From an uncultured Sulfitobacter sp. (lineage in GTDB: Bacteria > Pseudomonadota > Alphaproteobacteria > Rhodobacterales > Rhodobacteraceae), in assembly GCF_947500075.1 (NCBI RefSeq), contig NZ_CANMQS010000005.1, positions 186,001 to 250,000 of the forward strand: 64,000 nucleotides of DNA. The letters are read 5' to 3'. The position numbers were made by a program, and so were the translations under genes. Positions 27,254-37,700 of the stretch are shown one piece after another. How positions within the stretch are numbered: the first letter of the stretch is position 1; the number at the start of each line of letters is the position of its first letter. The notes under the pieces were generated by a model. The model did no database searches. It was given only the letters and a program-made list of their open reading frames with translations, and had not been told where the DNA came from.

Positions 27254-30200
27254 ATGGATAGGACAGAACACCACCGGGGCGCGGGTGAGGACATTGCGAT
27301 TGTCGGCCTGGCCGTCAATGTGCCCGGCGCGCAGGACCTTGAGGCCTATTGGGCCAATCTCAAAGACGGCGTGGAGTCCATTCGGCGGTTGACCGAGGAA
27401 GAGCTGCTGGCCGCTGGCGAAAGCCCTGAGAACATCGCCCGCAGGAATTACGTGCCCGCCGCTGCCGTGCTGGACGGGTTTGAGACCTTCGACGCGGAGT
27501 TCTTTGGCTTTTCTCCCAAAGATGCCGCGATCCTTGATCCGCAACACCGCAAGTTTCTGGAAACCGCCTGGCAGGCGATGGAGCAGGCCGGGAGGCCGCC
27601 TGAGAGCGTTGCGGGGCCGATTGGTGTCTATGCGGGCTGCGGGATGGGCAGCTATTTCTATTTCAATATCTGCTCCAACCCCGATCTGGTGGACGATGTG
27701 GGCATGTTCCTGCTGCGCCATACGGGCAACGACAAGGATTTTCTGTCGACGCGGGTGAGCCATGTGTTCGATCTCAAAGGCCCGTCGATCAACATGCAGA
27801 CGGCCTGTTCGACGTCTCTGGTCGCGATCCACTACGCTTGCGCGGCGCTCCGCGCGGGTGAGGTTGATATGGCGCTGGCGGGGGGCGTGACGATTGAGCT
27901 GCCGCAGGGCCGGGGGTATCTGTTCAAGGAGAACGAGATCCTGTCGCCGGATGGCCAATGCCATGCCTTTGATCACCGGGCGCAGGGGACGGTGTTCGGG
28001 TCCGGCGCGGGGGCCGTGGCCTTGCGTCGGCTGGAAGATGCGCTGGCGGACGGTGATCCGATCTGGGGCGTGATCAAGGGGTCAGCGGTCAACAACGATG
28101 GTGCGGCCAAGGCGGGGTATCTTGCGCCATCCGTGGACGGGCAGACGGCGGCGATTGCGGCGGCGTTGAAAGACGCGGATGTGCCTGCACGCTCCATCGG
28201 GATGGTGGAATGCCACGGCACGGGCACCTATCTGGGCGATCCGATTGAAGTGGCCGCGCTGACCGAAGCCTACCGGGCCGAGACGGCGGAGCGCGACTTT
28301 TGCCGCATCGGATCGGTGAAGACCAACATCGGGCATCTGGACACGGCCGCTGGCATTGCCGGGTTGGCCAAGGCGACGCTTGCCTTGCATCACAAGCAGA
28401 TCCCCCCCTCGCTGGGCTATGAAGCGCCCAATCCCGCGATCCCGTTTGAAGGCAGCCCGTTCCGGGTGAATGACAGCCTGCACGATTGGTCAGCGGGCGG
28501 CACGCCCCGCCGCGCGGCAGTGAACGCGCTGGGTGTGGGCGGGACAAACGCGCATATGATCCTTGAAGAGGCCCCCGAACGGGCGGCGTCAGAGGAAAGC
28601 GATTGGCCGTTTCATGTGCTGTGCCTGTCTGGCCACAGCAAAGCGGCGCTGGATGCCAATGCCGCTGCGCTGGCGGCACATCTGCGCGCGCATCCAGAGC
28701 AGCCGCTGGCGGATGTGTCCTTTACGTTGAAGAACGGGCGGCGCGGTTTTGACAAGCGCCGGGTGGTTGTCGCTGAAAGCCACGCGGAAGCGGCGGAGTT
28801 GCTGGAGCAGGGCGACACCCGCCGGGTGTTCACCCATGAGGCCTTGGGCGAAAACCCGGAAGTTGTGTTCATGTTCCCCGGCGGCGGCGCGCAATTCGCG
28901 GGCATGGCGCGGGACCTTTATGAGACCGAGCCCGAGTTTGCGGAGTGGATGGACAAGGGGCTCGCCCATCTGGAGCCGCAGCTTGACTATGATATCCGTG
29001 CGATCTGGCTGCCCGAACCGGAGGCAGAAGCCGCAGCGGATGCGCGGTTGAAGCAACCATCGGTGCAATTGCCGCTGATTGCGATTGTGGAATACGCACT
29101 GGCGCGGTTGTGGATGTCATGGGGGGTGAAACCCGCCGCCATGGTCGGTCATTCGATGGGCGAGAACGTCGCTGCCTGTCTGGCCGGCGTGATGACGTTT
29201 GAGAACCTGATTGATCTGGTGCTGCTGCGCGGACGTCTGTTTGACGAAGTGCCAGCGGGCGGGATGCTGAGCATCTCTGCGCCGCTCAGCGCGATTGAGC
29301 CGCTCTTGGGCGATGATCTGGACATTGCCAGTGTGAACGCACCTGAGTTGATTGCTGTCTCTGGCCCGCAGGACGCGCTGGAAGCGATGGCAGCACGGCT
29401 GGACAGGGCAGAGATTGAATACCAGCGGGTGGCGATTGATATTGCCGCCCACAGCCGGATGCTTGCCCCCATTCTGGACAGGTATCGCAGCTTCCTTGCG
29501 GGGTTGAACCTGCAAGCGCCGCAGATGCCCTTTGTGTCAAACCGCAGTGGGGAGTTGATCACGGCGGCAGAGGCGACGGACCCGGATTACTGGGTGGGGC
29601 AGCTGCGCAATACCGTGCGGTTTGGCGATTGCATGGACACGCTGGCGGCGCCGCGCAAGCGGGTGTTTCTGGAAGTCGGGCCGGGGCGCGCGCTGAGTTC
29701 ATTGGCGCAGATGGCTGAAGGTGTTGCGGCGGTGCAGGTGATCTCCACCCTGCGGCACCCGGAGCATAATGTGGCTGATGATGCCTATTTCATCGGTGTG
29801 ATCGGGCGGCTTTGGGCCTGCGGCGTTGAGGCGGACTGGTCCCAGATCTGGGGCGAGGCGCGGCGCAACCGGGTGGTGCTGCCGACCTATGCCTTCCAGC
29901 GCAGTGCGTATTTCATCGAGCCGGGCACGCAAAAGGTGGCCACGGCAGAGACGCCCGCGCTGGTCCGGCAGGATGAGATGTCCGATTGGGGCGCGCAGCC
30001 GTTCTGGAAACCACGCTATGCGGATGTTGATCTGGACGTTGAGACGGATTTGGATCAGGTGCCGCTGAACTGGCTGGTGTTTGCCGATACGGCCGGCATG
30101 GCGGGCGCTGTCATCACGCGGTTGCGGGATGCGGGACACCGGGTTGTTGAAGTCATCGCGGGCGATGCCTTTGGGCAGACGGGGGCGGACAGATTCACCC

Positions 30201-33200
30201 TTGCGCCGGAACAGGGGCGCAGCGGATATGATCAGCTGATTGCAACACTTGGCGCAGAGGGCAGGGCCTTCCCCGACCGGATCGCGCATTTCTGGCTGAC
30301 CGATGATGCGGCGGCGCCGCGTCCGGGCAGCAGCACCTTTGACCGCAATCTTGAGCAGGGGTTCTGGAGCCTGACGTGGCTCTCGCAGGCTTTGATCGAA
30401 GCGGGCAATGATGCGCCGCTGCACCTGAGCGTGTTCACCACCGGTGCGACGGCAGCGGATGGGGCGGCGCTGGTTCATCCTGAAAAGGCGTTGATCGCGG
30501 GGCCTGTGGGTGTTGTGGCGCGGGAATTGCCGGGGATGACGGCAGCGCAGGTTGATCTGGATGTGATTGAGACGCCGGAAGGGACGCAGGGCTGGTTTGC
30601 GACACCGCAACCCGAGGTGACGCCTGTGGACCGGACGGCGCTGGTGCTGGAGGAAATCCTTGCTGCACCGTCAAACGCCATTGCCGCGCATCGCGCAGGC
30701 AAGCGGTTTGAGCTGACTTATCGCAGCATGCCTTTGCCGCAGGCCGATGCGGCCGCCGGGTTCCGCGCAGGGGGGCGGTATCTGATCACGGGCGGCTTTG
30801 GCGGCATTGGACAGACACTGGCGGCGGATCTGATCGCGCAGCATAGGGCGGATGTTGTCTTGCTGAGCCGGAACGCGATGCCACCGCGCGCGCAATGGCA
30901 GGCCTATGTCGCGGCCCATGGCACGACGGACAGGATGGCCCGGCGGATGGGGGCAGTAATGCGGCTGGAAGCGGCGGCAAAAAGCGGTGGTGGTTCTGTC
31001 ACGGTGCTGCATGGCGATGTGGCGAACCTGGCGCAGATGCGCCGGGTTGTGGATGATCTGCAGGCCCGCACGGGCGGGTTGACCGGGGTGATCCATGCGG
31101 CGGGCGTGCTGGATGATGCACCGATGCTGGCGAAATCCGACGCGGCGATTGATGCGGTGCTGGCTCCAAAAGTGCAGGGATTGCGGGTGCTGGATCAACT
31201 CCTGCCGGACGGGGCGGTTGAGGTGATGGTGCTGTTCTCCTCAACCTCCACCGCGACGCGGGGTGCGGGGCAGGTGGATTATGTGGCGGCAAATGCCTGG
31301 CTCAATGCCTTTGCACAGGCGCGGCGGGGCGGTCAGACGCGGGTTGTGGCAGTGAACTGGGGCATCTGGTCGGATGTCGGCATGGCGGCTGCGGCGCTGG
31401 GCGCGGCGGCAAGCGATGTGCTGCCGCCACGCAAGCTGGACAGCCCACTGCTGCGCGATATGGCGGGCGATGCGGGGGGCGAGACGGTGTTTTCCGCAGC
31501 GCTCAGCACGCAGGACTGGCTGCTGGATCAGCACCGGACCAAAGATGGGCAGGCCGTGATGCCGGGCACCGGGTATATCGAGGCGTTGGCAGAAGCGGCA
31601 CAGGCGCAGGGGATGACATCCGGGTTCGAAATTGCGGATCTGTATTTCCTGCGGGCGATGCCGGTCGATGAGGGCGACGCGCGCAGCATGCAGGTGACCC
31701 TGCGTCCCGAGGGTGCGGGATATAGCGCAGAAATGCGCAGTGATTGCCTGCTGAACGGGGCAGCCGGCTGGCAGTTGCACGCGCAGGCGCAGATTGCGCC
31801 GCTGGGCGCTGCGGCACCGGGACCAGTTGATCTGGCTGCTGTTGCGGCGCGTTGTGGTGCAGTTGAAGCGGGGGCCGATGGCGGGCGCCTGAAATCTCCG
31901 CAAGAGGCGCATCTGAACTTCGGCCCACGCTGGCACGTATTGCGCGCACAGCAGTTCGGCGCGGGAGAAGGGCTGGCGAAGCTGGCCTTGCCCGCCGCAA
32001 CACAGGGCGATCTGGACGCGGGGCACCTGTTGCACCCCGGTCTGATGGACCTTGCAACCGGCTGGGCGATTGGATTGGTGCCGGGGTATGAGGCGCGCAA
32101 CCTCTGGGTGCCGGTGTCATATGGGACGATCCGCGTCCATGCGCCCCTGCCGGCAGAGGTGATGTCCTGGGTGCGATTGACCCCCGGTGACGCAAGCGAT
32201 GGATTTGCCCAGTTCGAGGTGACCCTGTGCGATGCAGAGGGGCGCGTTCTGGTGGAAGTGCAGAACTTTGCGATGAAACGGCTTGAAGCCGGCTTTGCCG
32301 CCATCGCGCCGCTGACCGCGGCAGAAGTGCGGTTTGAGGACGCCCAGGGCGATACGGCCACGATGACACCGGCAGAAGAGCGGCTGGCCTATCTGGTCAG
32401 CCAGGGCATCCGGGCCGAGGAAGGGCCGGAGGCGCTCGCCCGCGCGCTGGCGCTGGATGTGCCGCAGGTCATGGTCTCTTCGCTTCCCTTGAAGGGGCTC
32501 ATCGCGGATGCGGATCAGCCGCTGGTGGCCGCGTCCACGGGGCAGAGCTTTGAGCGGCCCGATCTGGATGGCTCCTTCGTGGCGCCGCGCAACGGGATCG
32601 AGGAACGGCTGGCGGCACTGTGGGAAAACCTGCTGGGGGTGCATCCGGTTGGGGTTGAGGACAGTTTCTTTGACCTTGGGGGGCATTCGCTGATTGCGGT
32701 GCGGCTCTTTGCCAGTGTGAAACGGGACTTCAAGGTGGAATTCCCGATTTCCGTCCTGTTCGAAGCGCCGACGATTGCGAAATGTGCGGCCTTGATTGCG
32801 GCACAGACCGGCGAAGTGGCCGGGCTTGGCGATGGCACTGAAGCGGCGGCGGATCAGCCTGCGCCGTTTGAGTTCCTTGTGCCGCTGAACCAGAGCGATC
32901 AGACGCAGGCGCCGCCCCTTTTCATTGTCGCAGGCATGTTTGGCAATGTGCTCAACCTGCGCCATCTGGCACTGCCGTTCAGTGCGGAGCGTCCGGTCTA
33001 CGGCGTGCAGGCGCGCGGGTTGATCGGGGAGGCCATCCCGCATGAGGATGTGGCGGCAGCGGCAGCGGATTATCTGGTGGAGATCAAGCGGGTGCAGCCG
33101 GAAGGGCCATATCTGTTGTCCGGCTATTCCGGGGGCGGGATCACCGCTTATGAGATGGCGCAGCAATTGAAAGCGGCAGGGGAAGAGGTGGCGGTTCTGG

Positions 33201-33724
33201 CGCTGCTGGACACGCCACTGCCGGTGCGCCCATCGCTGAGTGCACCTGACAAGGCGTTGATCAAGCTGGCAGAGTTCCGCGCCAAGGGGCCGGGGTACCT
33301 GCTGGAGTGGTGGCGCGCGCGGCGGGCGTGGAAGACCGGGAATTTCCCCGATGCCATCCGCGCCGCAGAAGCCGCACCGGGGGCGGAATTCAACAACCTC
33401 AAGATTCAGGCCGCGTTCCTGAAAGCGGTGGGGGCCTATCAGACACAGGGTTGGGACGGGCCGCTGACGCTGTTCCGGCCACCGCTGGATCGGCACTGGA
33501 AAGTGTCCAAAGGCGCGTGGGTCAGTGCAGAGAAGGAATATGTTCTGCCCGACAATGACTGGACGCGCTATGCGCCACAGGTGCAGGTGGTCGAGGTGCC
33601 GGGCAACCATGAGAGCATGGTGCTGGCACCAAACGTCACCGTGCTGGCGCAGGAATTGAGTGAGATCATCGCCGCAGCGCTGGGCAGTGGTGATGCCACC
33701 CCGTGGTCACAGGCCGCAGAATGA
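27254..33724 (+). CDS. Type I polyketide synthase, KS-AT-KR-DH-ACP-TE
   Basis: 2156 residues from ATG 27254 (TTG 27245 also in frame). KS: Cys185 in TACSTS, His321 in CHGTGT, His361 in NIGHLD. AT: Ser634 in GHSMGE; the specificity position reads IAAHS (His733), neither HAFH nor YASH. KR: TGGFGGIG near 1179, LDD motif (B-type stereochemistry), Tyr1343. DH after KR: His1427 in HRTKDGQAVMP (one residue longer than HxxxGxxxxP), Asp1599. ACP: Ser1812 in LGGHSL. TE: Ser1959 in GYSGGG, His2119. One extension module with hydrolytic or transfer release. Overlaps the next gene by four bases. Confidence 0.93.
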   Translation: MDRTEHHRGAGEDIAIVGLAVNVPGAQDLEAYWANLKDGVESIRRLTEEELLAAGESPENIARRNYVPAAAVLDGFETFDAEFFGFSPKDAAILDPQHRKFLETAWQAMEQAGRPPESVAGPIGVYAGCGMGSYFYFNICSNPDLVDDVGMFLLRHTGNDKDFLSTRVSHVFDLKGPSINMQTACSTSLVAIHYACAALRAGEVDMALAGGVTIELPQGRGYLFKENEILSPDGQCHAFDHRAQGTVFGSGAGAVALRRLEDALADGDPIWGVIKGSAVNNDGAAKAGYLAPSVDGQTAAIAAALKDADVPARSIGMVECHGTGTYLGDPIEVAALTEAYRAETAERDFCRIGSVKTNIGHLDTAAGIAGLAKATLALHHKQIPPSLGYEAPNPAIPFEGSPFRVNDSLHDWSAGGTPRRAAVNALGVGGTNAHMILEEAPERAASEESDWPFHVLCLSGHSKAALDANAAALAAHLRAHPEQPLADVSFTLKNGRRGFDKRRVVVAESHAEAAELLEQGDTRRVFTHEALGENPEVVFMFPGGGAQFAGMARDLYETEPEFAEWMDKGLAHLEPQLDYDIRAIWLPEPEAEAAADARLKQPSVQLPLIAIVEYALARLWMSWGVKPAAMVGHSMGENVAACLAGVMTFENLIDLVLLRGRLFDEVPAGGMLSISAPLSAIEPLLGDDLDIASVNAPELIAVSGPQDALEAMAARLDRAEIEYQRVAIDIAAHSRMLAPILDRYRSFLAGLNLQAPQMPFVSNRSGELITAAEATDPDYWVGQLRNTVRFGDCMDTLAAPRKRVFLEVGPGRALSSLAQMAEGVAAVQVISTLRHPEHNVADDAYFIGVIGRLWACGVEADWSQIWGEARRNRVVLPTYAFQRSAYFIEPGTQKVATAETPALVRQDEMSDWGAQPFWKPRYADVDLDVETDLDQVPLNWLVFADTAGMAGAVITRLRDAGHRVVEVIAGDAFGQTGADRFTLAPEQGRSGYDQLIATLGAEGRAFPDRIAHFWLTDDAAAPRPGSSTFDRNLEQGFWSLTWLSQALIEAGNDAPLHLSVFTTGATAADGAALVHPEKALIAGPVGVVARELPGMTAAQVDLDVIETPEGTQGWFATPQPEVTPVDRTALVLEEILAAPSNAIAAHRAGKRFELTYRSMPLPQADAAAGFRAGGRYLITGGFGGIGQTLAADLIAQHRADVVLLSRNAMPPRAQWQAYVAAHGTTDRMARRMGAVMRLEAAAKSGGGSVTVLHGDVANLAQMRRVVDDLQARTGGLTGVIHAAGVLDDAPMLAKSDAAIDAVLAPKVQGLRVLDQLLPDGAVEVMVLFSSTSTATRGAGQVDYVAANAWLNAFAQARRGGQTRVVAVNWGIWSDVGMAAAALGAAASDVLPPRKLDSPLLRDMAGDAGGETVFSAALSTQDWLLDQHRTKDGQAVMPGTGYIEALAEAAQAQGMTSGFEIADLYFLRAMPVDEGDARSMQVTLRPEGAGYSAEMRSDCLLNGAAGWQLHAQAQIAPLGAAAPGPVDLAAVAARCGAVEAGADGGRLKSPQEAHLNFGPRWHVLRAQQFGAGEGLAKLALPAATQGDLDAGHLLHPGLMDLATGWAIGLVPGYEARNLWVPVSYGTIRVHAPLPAEVMSWVRLTPGDASDGFAQFEVTLCDAEGRVLVEVQNFAMKRLEAGFAAIAPLTAAEVRFEDAQGDTATMTPAEERLAYLVSQGIRAEEGPEALARALALDVPQVMVSSLPLKGLIADADQPLVAASTGQSFERPDLDGSFVAPRNGIEERLAALWENLLGVHPVGVEDSFFDLGGHSLIAVRLFASVKRDFKVEFPISVLFEAPTIAKCAALIAAQTGEVAGLGDGTEAAADQPAPFEFLVPLNQSDQTQAPPLFIVAGMFGNVLNLRHLALPFSAERPVYGVQARGLIGEAIPHEDVAAAAADYLVEIKRVQPEGPYLLSGYSGGGITAYEMAQQLKAAGEEVAVLALLDTPLPVRPSLSAPDKALIKLAEFRAKGPGYLLEWWRARRAWKTGNFPDAIRAAEAAPGAEFNNLKIQAAFLKAVGAYQTQGWDGPLTLFRPPLDRHWKVSKGAWVSAEKEYVLPDNDWTRYAPQVQVVEVPGNHESMVLAPNVTVLAQELSEIIAAALGSGDATPWSQAAE

Positions 33725-34701
33725 CCACGCCACCCCGCTTGTTGGTCATCGTGCTGAATTTCCGCACTGCGCAGATGACGTTGCGCGCCGCTGAAGCGGG
33801 GTTGGCGGATATGCCCGAAGGGGCGGAGATGGTGATCATTGACAATGCCTCCGGCGACGGATCGGACGAGGTGCTGGCGCAGGAGATCGCCGCGCGCGGC
33901 TGGGACAAGGACAGCCGGGTGCGGTTGATCTGTTCAGAGGTGAACGGCGGTTTTGGGGCTGGCAACAACATCGGGCTGCGCGCCAGGATGTCGGATGGCA
34001 GTGATCCTGCGTTCTTTTACCTTTTGAATTCAGACGCTTTTCCGGATCCCGGATGTATTCAGACCTTGCTTGCGCATTTGCAGCAGACGCCTGAAGCCGG
34101 GTTTGTTGGCAGCCATGTGCGCGGGGATGATGATGCGCCGCATGTTACGGCCTTTCGCTTCCCCTCTGTTCTGGGGGAATTTGAAGGCGCGGCGCGGACG
34201 GGTGTGTTTTCGCGGCTGTTCAGAGACGCAATTGTGGCACCACCACTGCCCACCACCGCCACGCGGATGGATTGGGTTGCAGGCGCAAGCGTGCTGATGC
34301 GCGCAGAAATGCTGGATGAGATCGGGCTTTTTGATGAGACGTTCTTTCTGTATTTCGAGGAAACCGATCTGTGCAAACGGGCCGCACGCGCGGGCTGGCA
34401 GGGGTGGTATCTGCCGGATGCGAAAGTTGTGCATATCGGGTCGGTGTCCACGGGCATGAAGGAGTGGCAGCGCATGCCGCCCTATTGGTATGCGTCGCGG
34501 CGTCATTACTTTGTGAAAAACCACGGACGGCTCTATGCTGCGGCGGCACTGGCAGCGCATGTGGCGGGGGGGATGATCCACCGCCTGCGCTGTGCGCTCA
34601 AGGGCCGTGCGCCGGATGATCCAGCGCATTTTCTGCGGGATCTTGTGGCCCATGGTCTGGGCCTGACCCCGCGACGTTCTGTATCGGAGGATACGCCATG
34701 A
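33721..34701 (+). CDS. Rhamnosyltransferase-like GT2 glycosyltransferase
   Basis: 326 residues from ATG 33721, which overlaps the PKS stop; the frame extends upstream inside the PKS. GT-A motifs: VIVLNFRTAQMTL, IIDNASGDGSDEV, GAGNNIGLR, YLLNSDAFPDPG (metal site), then WVAGASVLMRAEM and FDETFFLYFEETDLC with the catalytic Glu region, as in WbbL/RfbF-type rhamnosyltransferases. Placed between PKS and NRPS genes, it suggests that a sugar is joined to the polyketide or peptide product, or that the operon serves a glycan. Confidence 0.88.
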   Translation: MTTPPRLLVIVLNFRTAQMTLRAAEAGLADMPEGAEMVIIDNASGDGSDEVLAQEIAARGWDKDSRVRLICSEVNGGFGAGNNIGLRARMSDGSDPAFFYLLNSDAFPDPGCIQTLLAHLQQTPEAGFVGSHVRGDDDAPHVTAFRFPSVLGEFEGAARTGVFSRLFRDAIVAPPLPTTATRMDWVAGASVLMRAEMLDEIGLFDETFFLYFEETDLCKRAARAGWQGWYLPDAKVVHIGSVSTGMKEWQRMPPYWYASRRHYFVKNHGRLYAAAALAAHVAGGMIHRLRCALKGRAPDDPAHFLRDLVAHGLGLTPRRSVSEDTP

Positions 34702-37700
34702 CTGCGCCTTTCAACCCTGCTGCGTTCTCTGTCCTGTTGATGGGGCAGGAATCGCTGACGATTGCCTGTGGGGACATGCTGCTGGCGGGTGGCCATTCGA
34801 TTGCGGCGGTGATCTCGGACGATGCGACGGTGCAGGGCTGGGCTGAAGGGCAGGGGCTGTCGGTGTATGAGACGCCGAAGGCGCTGGTGGCGGCGGGCGC
34901 GCAGGCGGATTGGTTCTTGAGCATTGCCAACCTTGCGATGGTGCCGGATGCGGCCTTGGCGCTGGCGGGCAAGGGGGCGGTGAATTTCCACGATGGCCCC
35001 CTGCCGCAGATGGCGGGTCTGAACACGCCCGCATGGGCGATCCTGCGCGGCCATCCCACCCACGGCATCAGCTGGCACATGATGGAAGGCGGCGTGGACG
35101 AAGGTGATCTGATCGCCACCCGCACCATTGAGATTGCGCAGGATGAGACGGCGTTCAGCCTCAACTCCAAATGTTATGCCGCCGGTATGGAGAGCTTTGC
35201 CGACGTGCTGGCTCAGCTTGAGCGCGGCACGGTGGAGCGCAGGCCGCAGGACCTGAACCAACGCAGCTATTTCGCGCGGGACGACCGGCCTGAGCGTGGG
35301 GGATTTCTGGATTTCAGCGCGCGGGCGGATGTCGTGTCTGCCACGGTGCGCGGGCTTGATTTCGGCGATTACTGGAACCCGCTGACCACTGCCAAGCTCA
35401 CGGTGGGGGAGCAGGTTTTGCGCGTGGGCGGGATCACCGCGGCTGAGGGCGCTTTGAACGCGGGACAGGTGGGCGAGGTTGCGGCGGACCGGGTGACCAT
35501 TGGCACGGGCAGCACGCCCGTGCGGTTGTCGCGGGTGACGGGGCTGGATGGATTGCCCGTTGATTTGTCGGAGGTCTTCACCAGCGGGATGCTCCTGTCC
35601 TCCGCCGGGCTTGAGATGCCGCGTGCGGGGGAAGAACCGCGTTGGCGGAAGATGTTGCGCAGCGCCGATCCTGTGCCCTGTCCGTTGATGTCTTCGGGTG
35701 ATGAGGCGGGCCAGATCCCGTTGGAAAGCGCACCTGCGGCGCAGGACCGGGCTGTGGCGCTGGTCGCGCTGACGGTGTTGCAGGCGGCGGGGATGGATGA
35801 AGGGCGGATTGCCTTGGCCCATGAGGGTGCGGGGTTCACAGCGCCTTGGGTGCCTTTGCGTGTTGAAGCGACGGCTGACAAGGCTGTGGCGGCTGTTTGT
35901 GCCGCCATTGCCGGGCAACTGACAAAGGCGGCAGAGAGCACGGGGTTTGCGCTGGATCTGATGGTCCGCGATCCGGAAATTGACAATGCTGCACCGGATG
36001 TAGCGATCAGTTTGACGGATGCGCCGCTTGGCGGGGCGGCTTTGACTGTGTGTCTGACAGATCAGGGTGCGGTTCTGCATCATGACAGCCGGATGGATGC
36101 CGCCAGCGCTGGTTTGATTGCCGCGCGGTTGAATGCGGCGTTTGCAGCGGATGCGCAGACCTGCGGGGCGCTTTGGGCCGTGCCGGAGAACGAAGCTGCA
36201 CTGATGGCCGGGTGGAACGGGACAGCCCGAGACTATGACCGCACGACCATCCACGCAGCGTTCGAGGCGAAGGTTGCCGCAACCCCGGATGCGGAGGCTT
36301 TGGTGTGTGAAGGCGACAGCCTGACCTATGCCGCGCTGAATGCGCGGGCCAACCAGTTGGCTCATGTGCTGCGCGGCAAGGGGGTGACGGCCGGCACGCC
36401 TGTGGGCCTCTATACGGCGCGGGGCATTGACCTGCTGATCGGGACGCTGGGCATCCTGAAGGCGGGCGGGGCCTATGTCCCGCTGGACCCGGCCTATCCG
36501 GCGGACCGCATTGCGCATTACATCAGCGACAGTACGGCCCCGGTGATTGTGACGCAGCGCGCTCTGGTGGGCGGATTGCCTGTGCATCAGGCACAGGTTG
36601 TGGCGCTTGGCAGCGCGGACCAGTCGGGCGCGCCGGACAGCAACCCCGATCCGGTCTCTGGCCCGGATGATCTGGCCTATCTGATCTATACGTCCGGCTC
36701 TACCGGGACGCCCAAGGGTGTGATGGTCAGCCACGGCAATGTGGCGAATTTCTTTGGCGGGATGGATGATCGGATTGATCACAAGACCGGTGATGTCTGG
36801 TTGGCCGTGACGTCTCTCAGCTTTGATATCTCCGTGCTGGAATTGTTCTGGACGCTGTCACGCGGGTTCAAACTGGTGCTGGCGGGGGATGAAAGCCGCA
36901 CGCTGGTGTCGAACGGGCCGATTGTCGACAGCGGCAAGCACATGGATTTCAACCTGTTCTATTGGGGCAATGACGATGGGGTTGGTCCGAAGAAATACGA
37001 GTTGTTGCTGGAAGGCGCGAAGTTTGCCGATGCCCATGGGTTCAACGCGGTCTGGACGCCGGAGCGGCATTTCCACGCCTTTGGCGGGCCCTATCCGAAT
37101 CCGTCGGTGACGGGTGCTGCTGTGGCGGCGGTCACGAAGAATCTGGCCGTCCGCGCGGGGTCTTGCGTCGCACCCCTGCATCATCCCGCGCGCATCGCGG
37201 AGGAATGGGCGGTCATCGACAATCTGACCAACGGGCGGGTGGGGCTGGCGATTGCCAGCGGCTGGCAGCCTGATGACTTTGTCCTGCGGCCCGAAAACAC
37301 ACCGCCCCACAACAAGCCTGCGATGTATGTAGCGATTGACCAGCTGCGCGCGCTGTGGCGCGGGGAAACGGTTGAATTCCCGCGTGCGGATGGAGAGATG
37401 CACGGCGTCGTGACGCAGCCGCGTCCGGTGTCCAAGGAACTGCCGGTCTGGGTCACCACCGCAGGCAACCCGCAGACCTGGAAAGAAGCGGGAGAGATTG
37501 GTGCGAATGTGCTGACCCACCTTCTGGGCCAGTCGATTGATGAGGTTGCCGACAAGATAAAGATCTACCGACAGGCCCTGCGGGATGCCGGTCACAACCC
37601 CTCGGATTTTACCGTGACGCTGATGCTGCACAGCTATCTGGCGGACACGCGGGCTGAGGCCGAGGAGGTCGCGCGCGGTCCGATGAAGGATTACCTCAAC

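Noticed and set aside
34533-36782. 749-residue open frame antisense to the NRPS
   Set aside because: Composition (Arg/His/Gln-rich) and lack of motifs mark it as a shadow of the high-GC coding strand; the same applies to 36858-38681.
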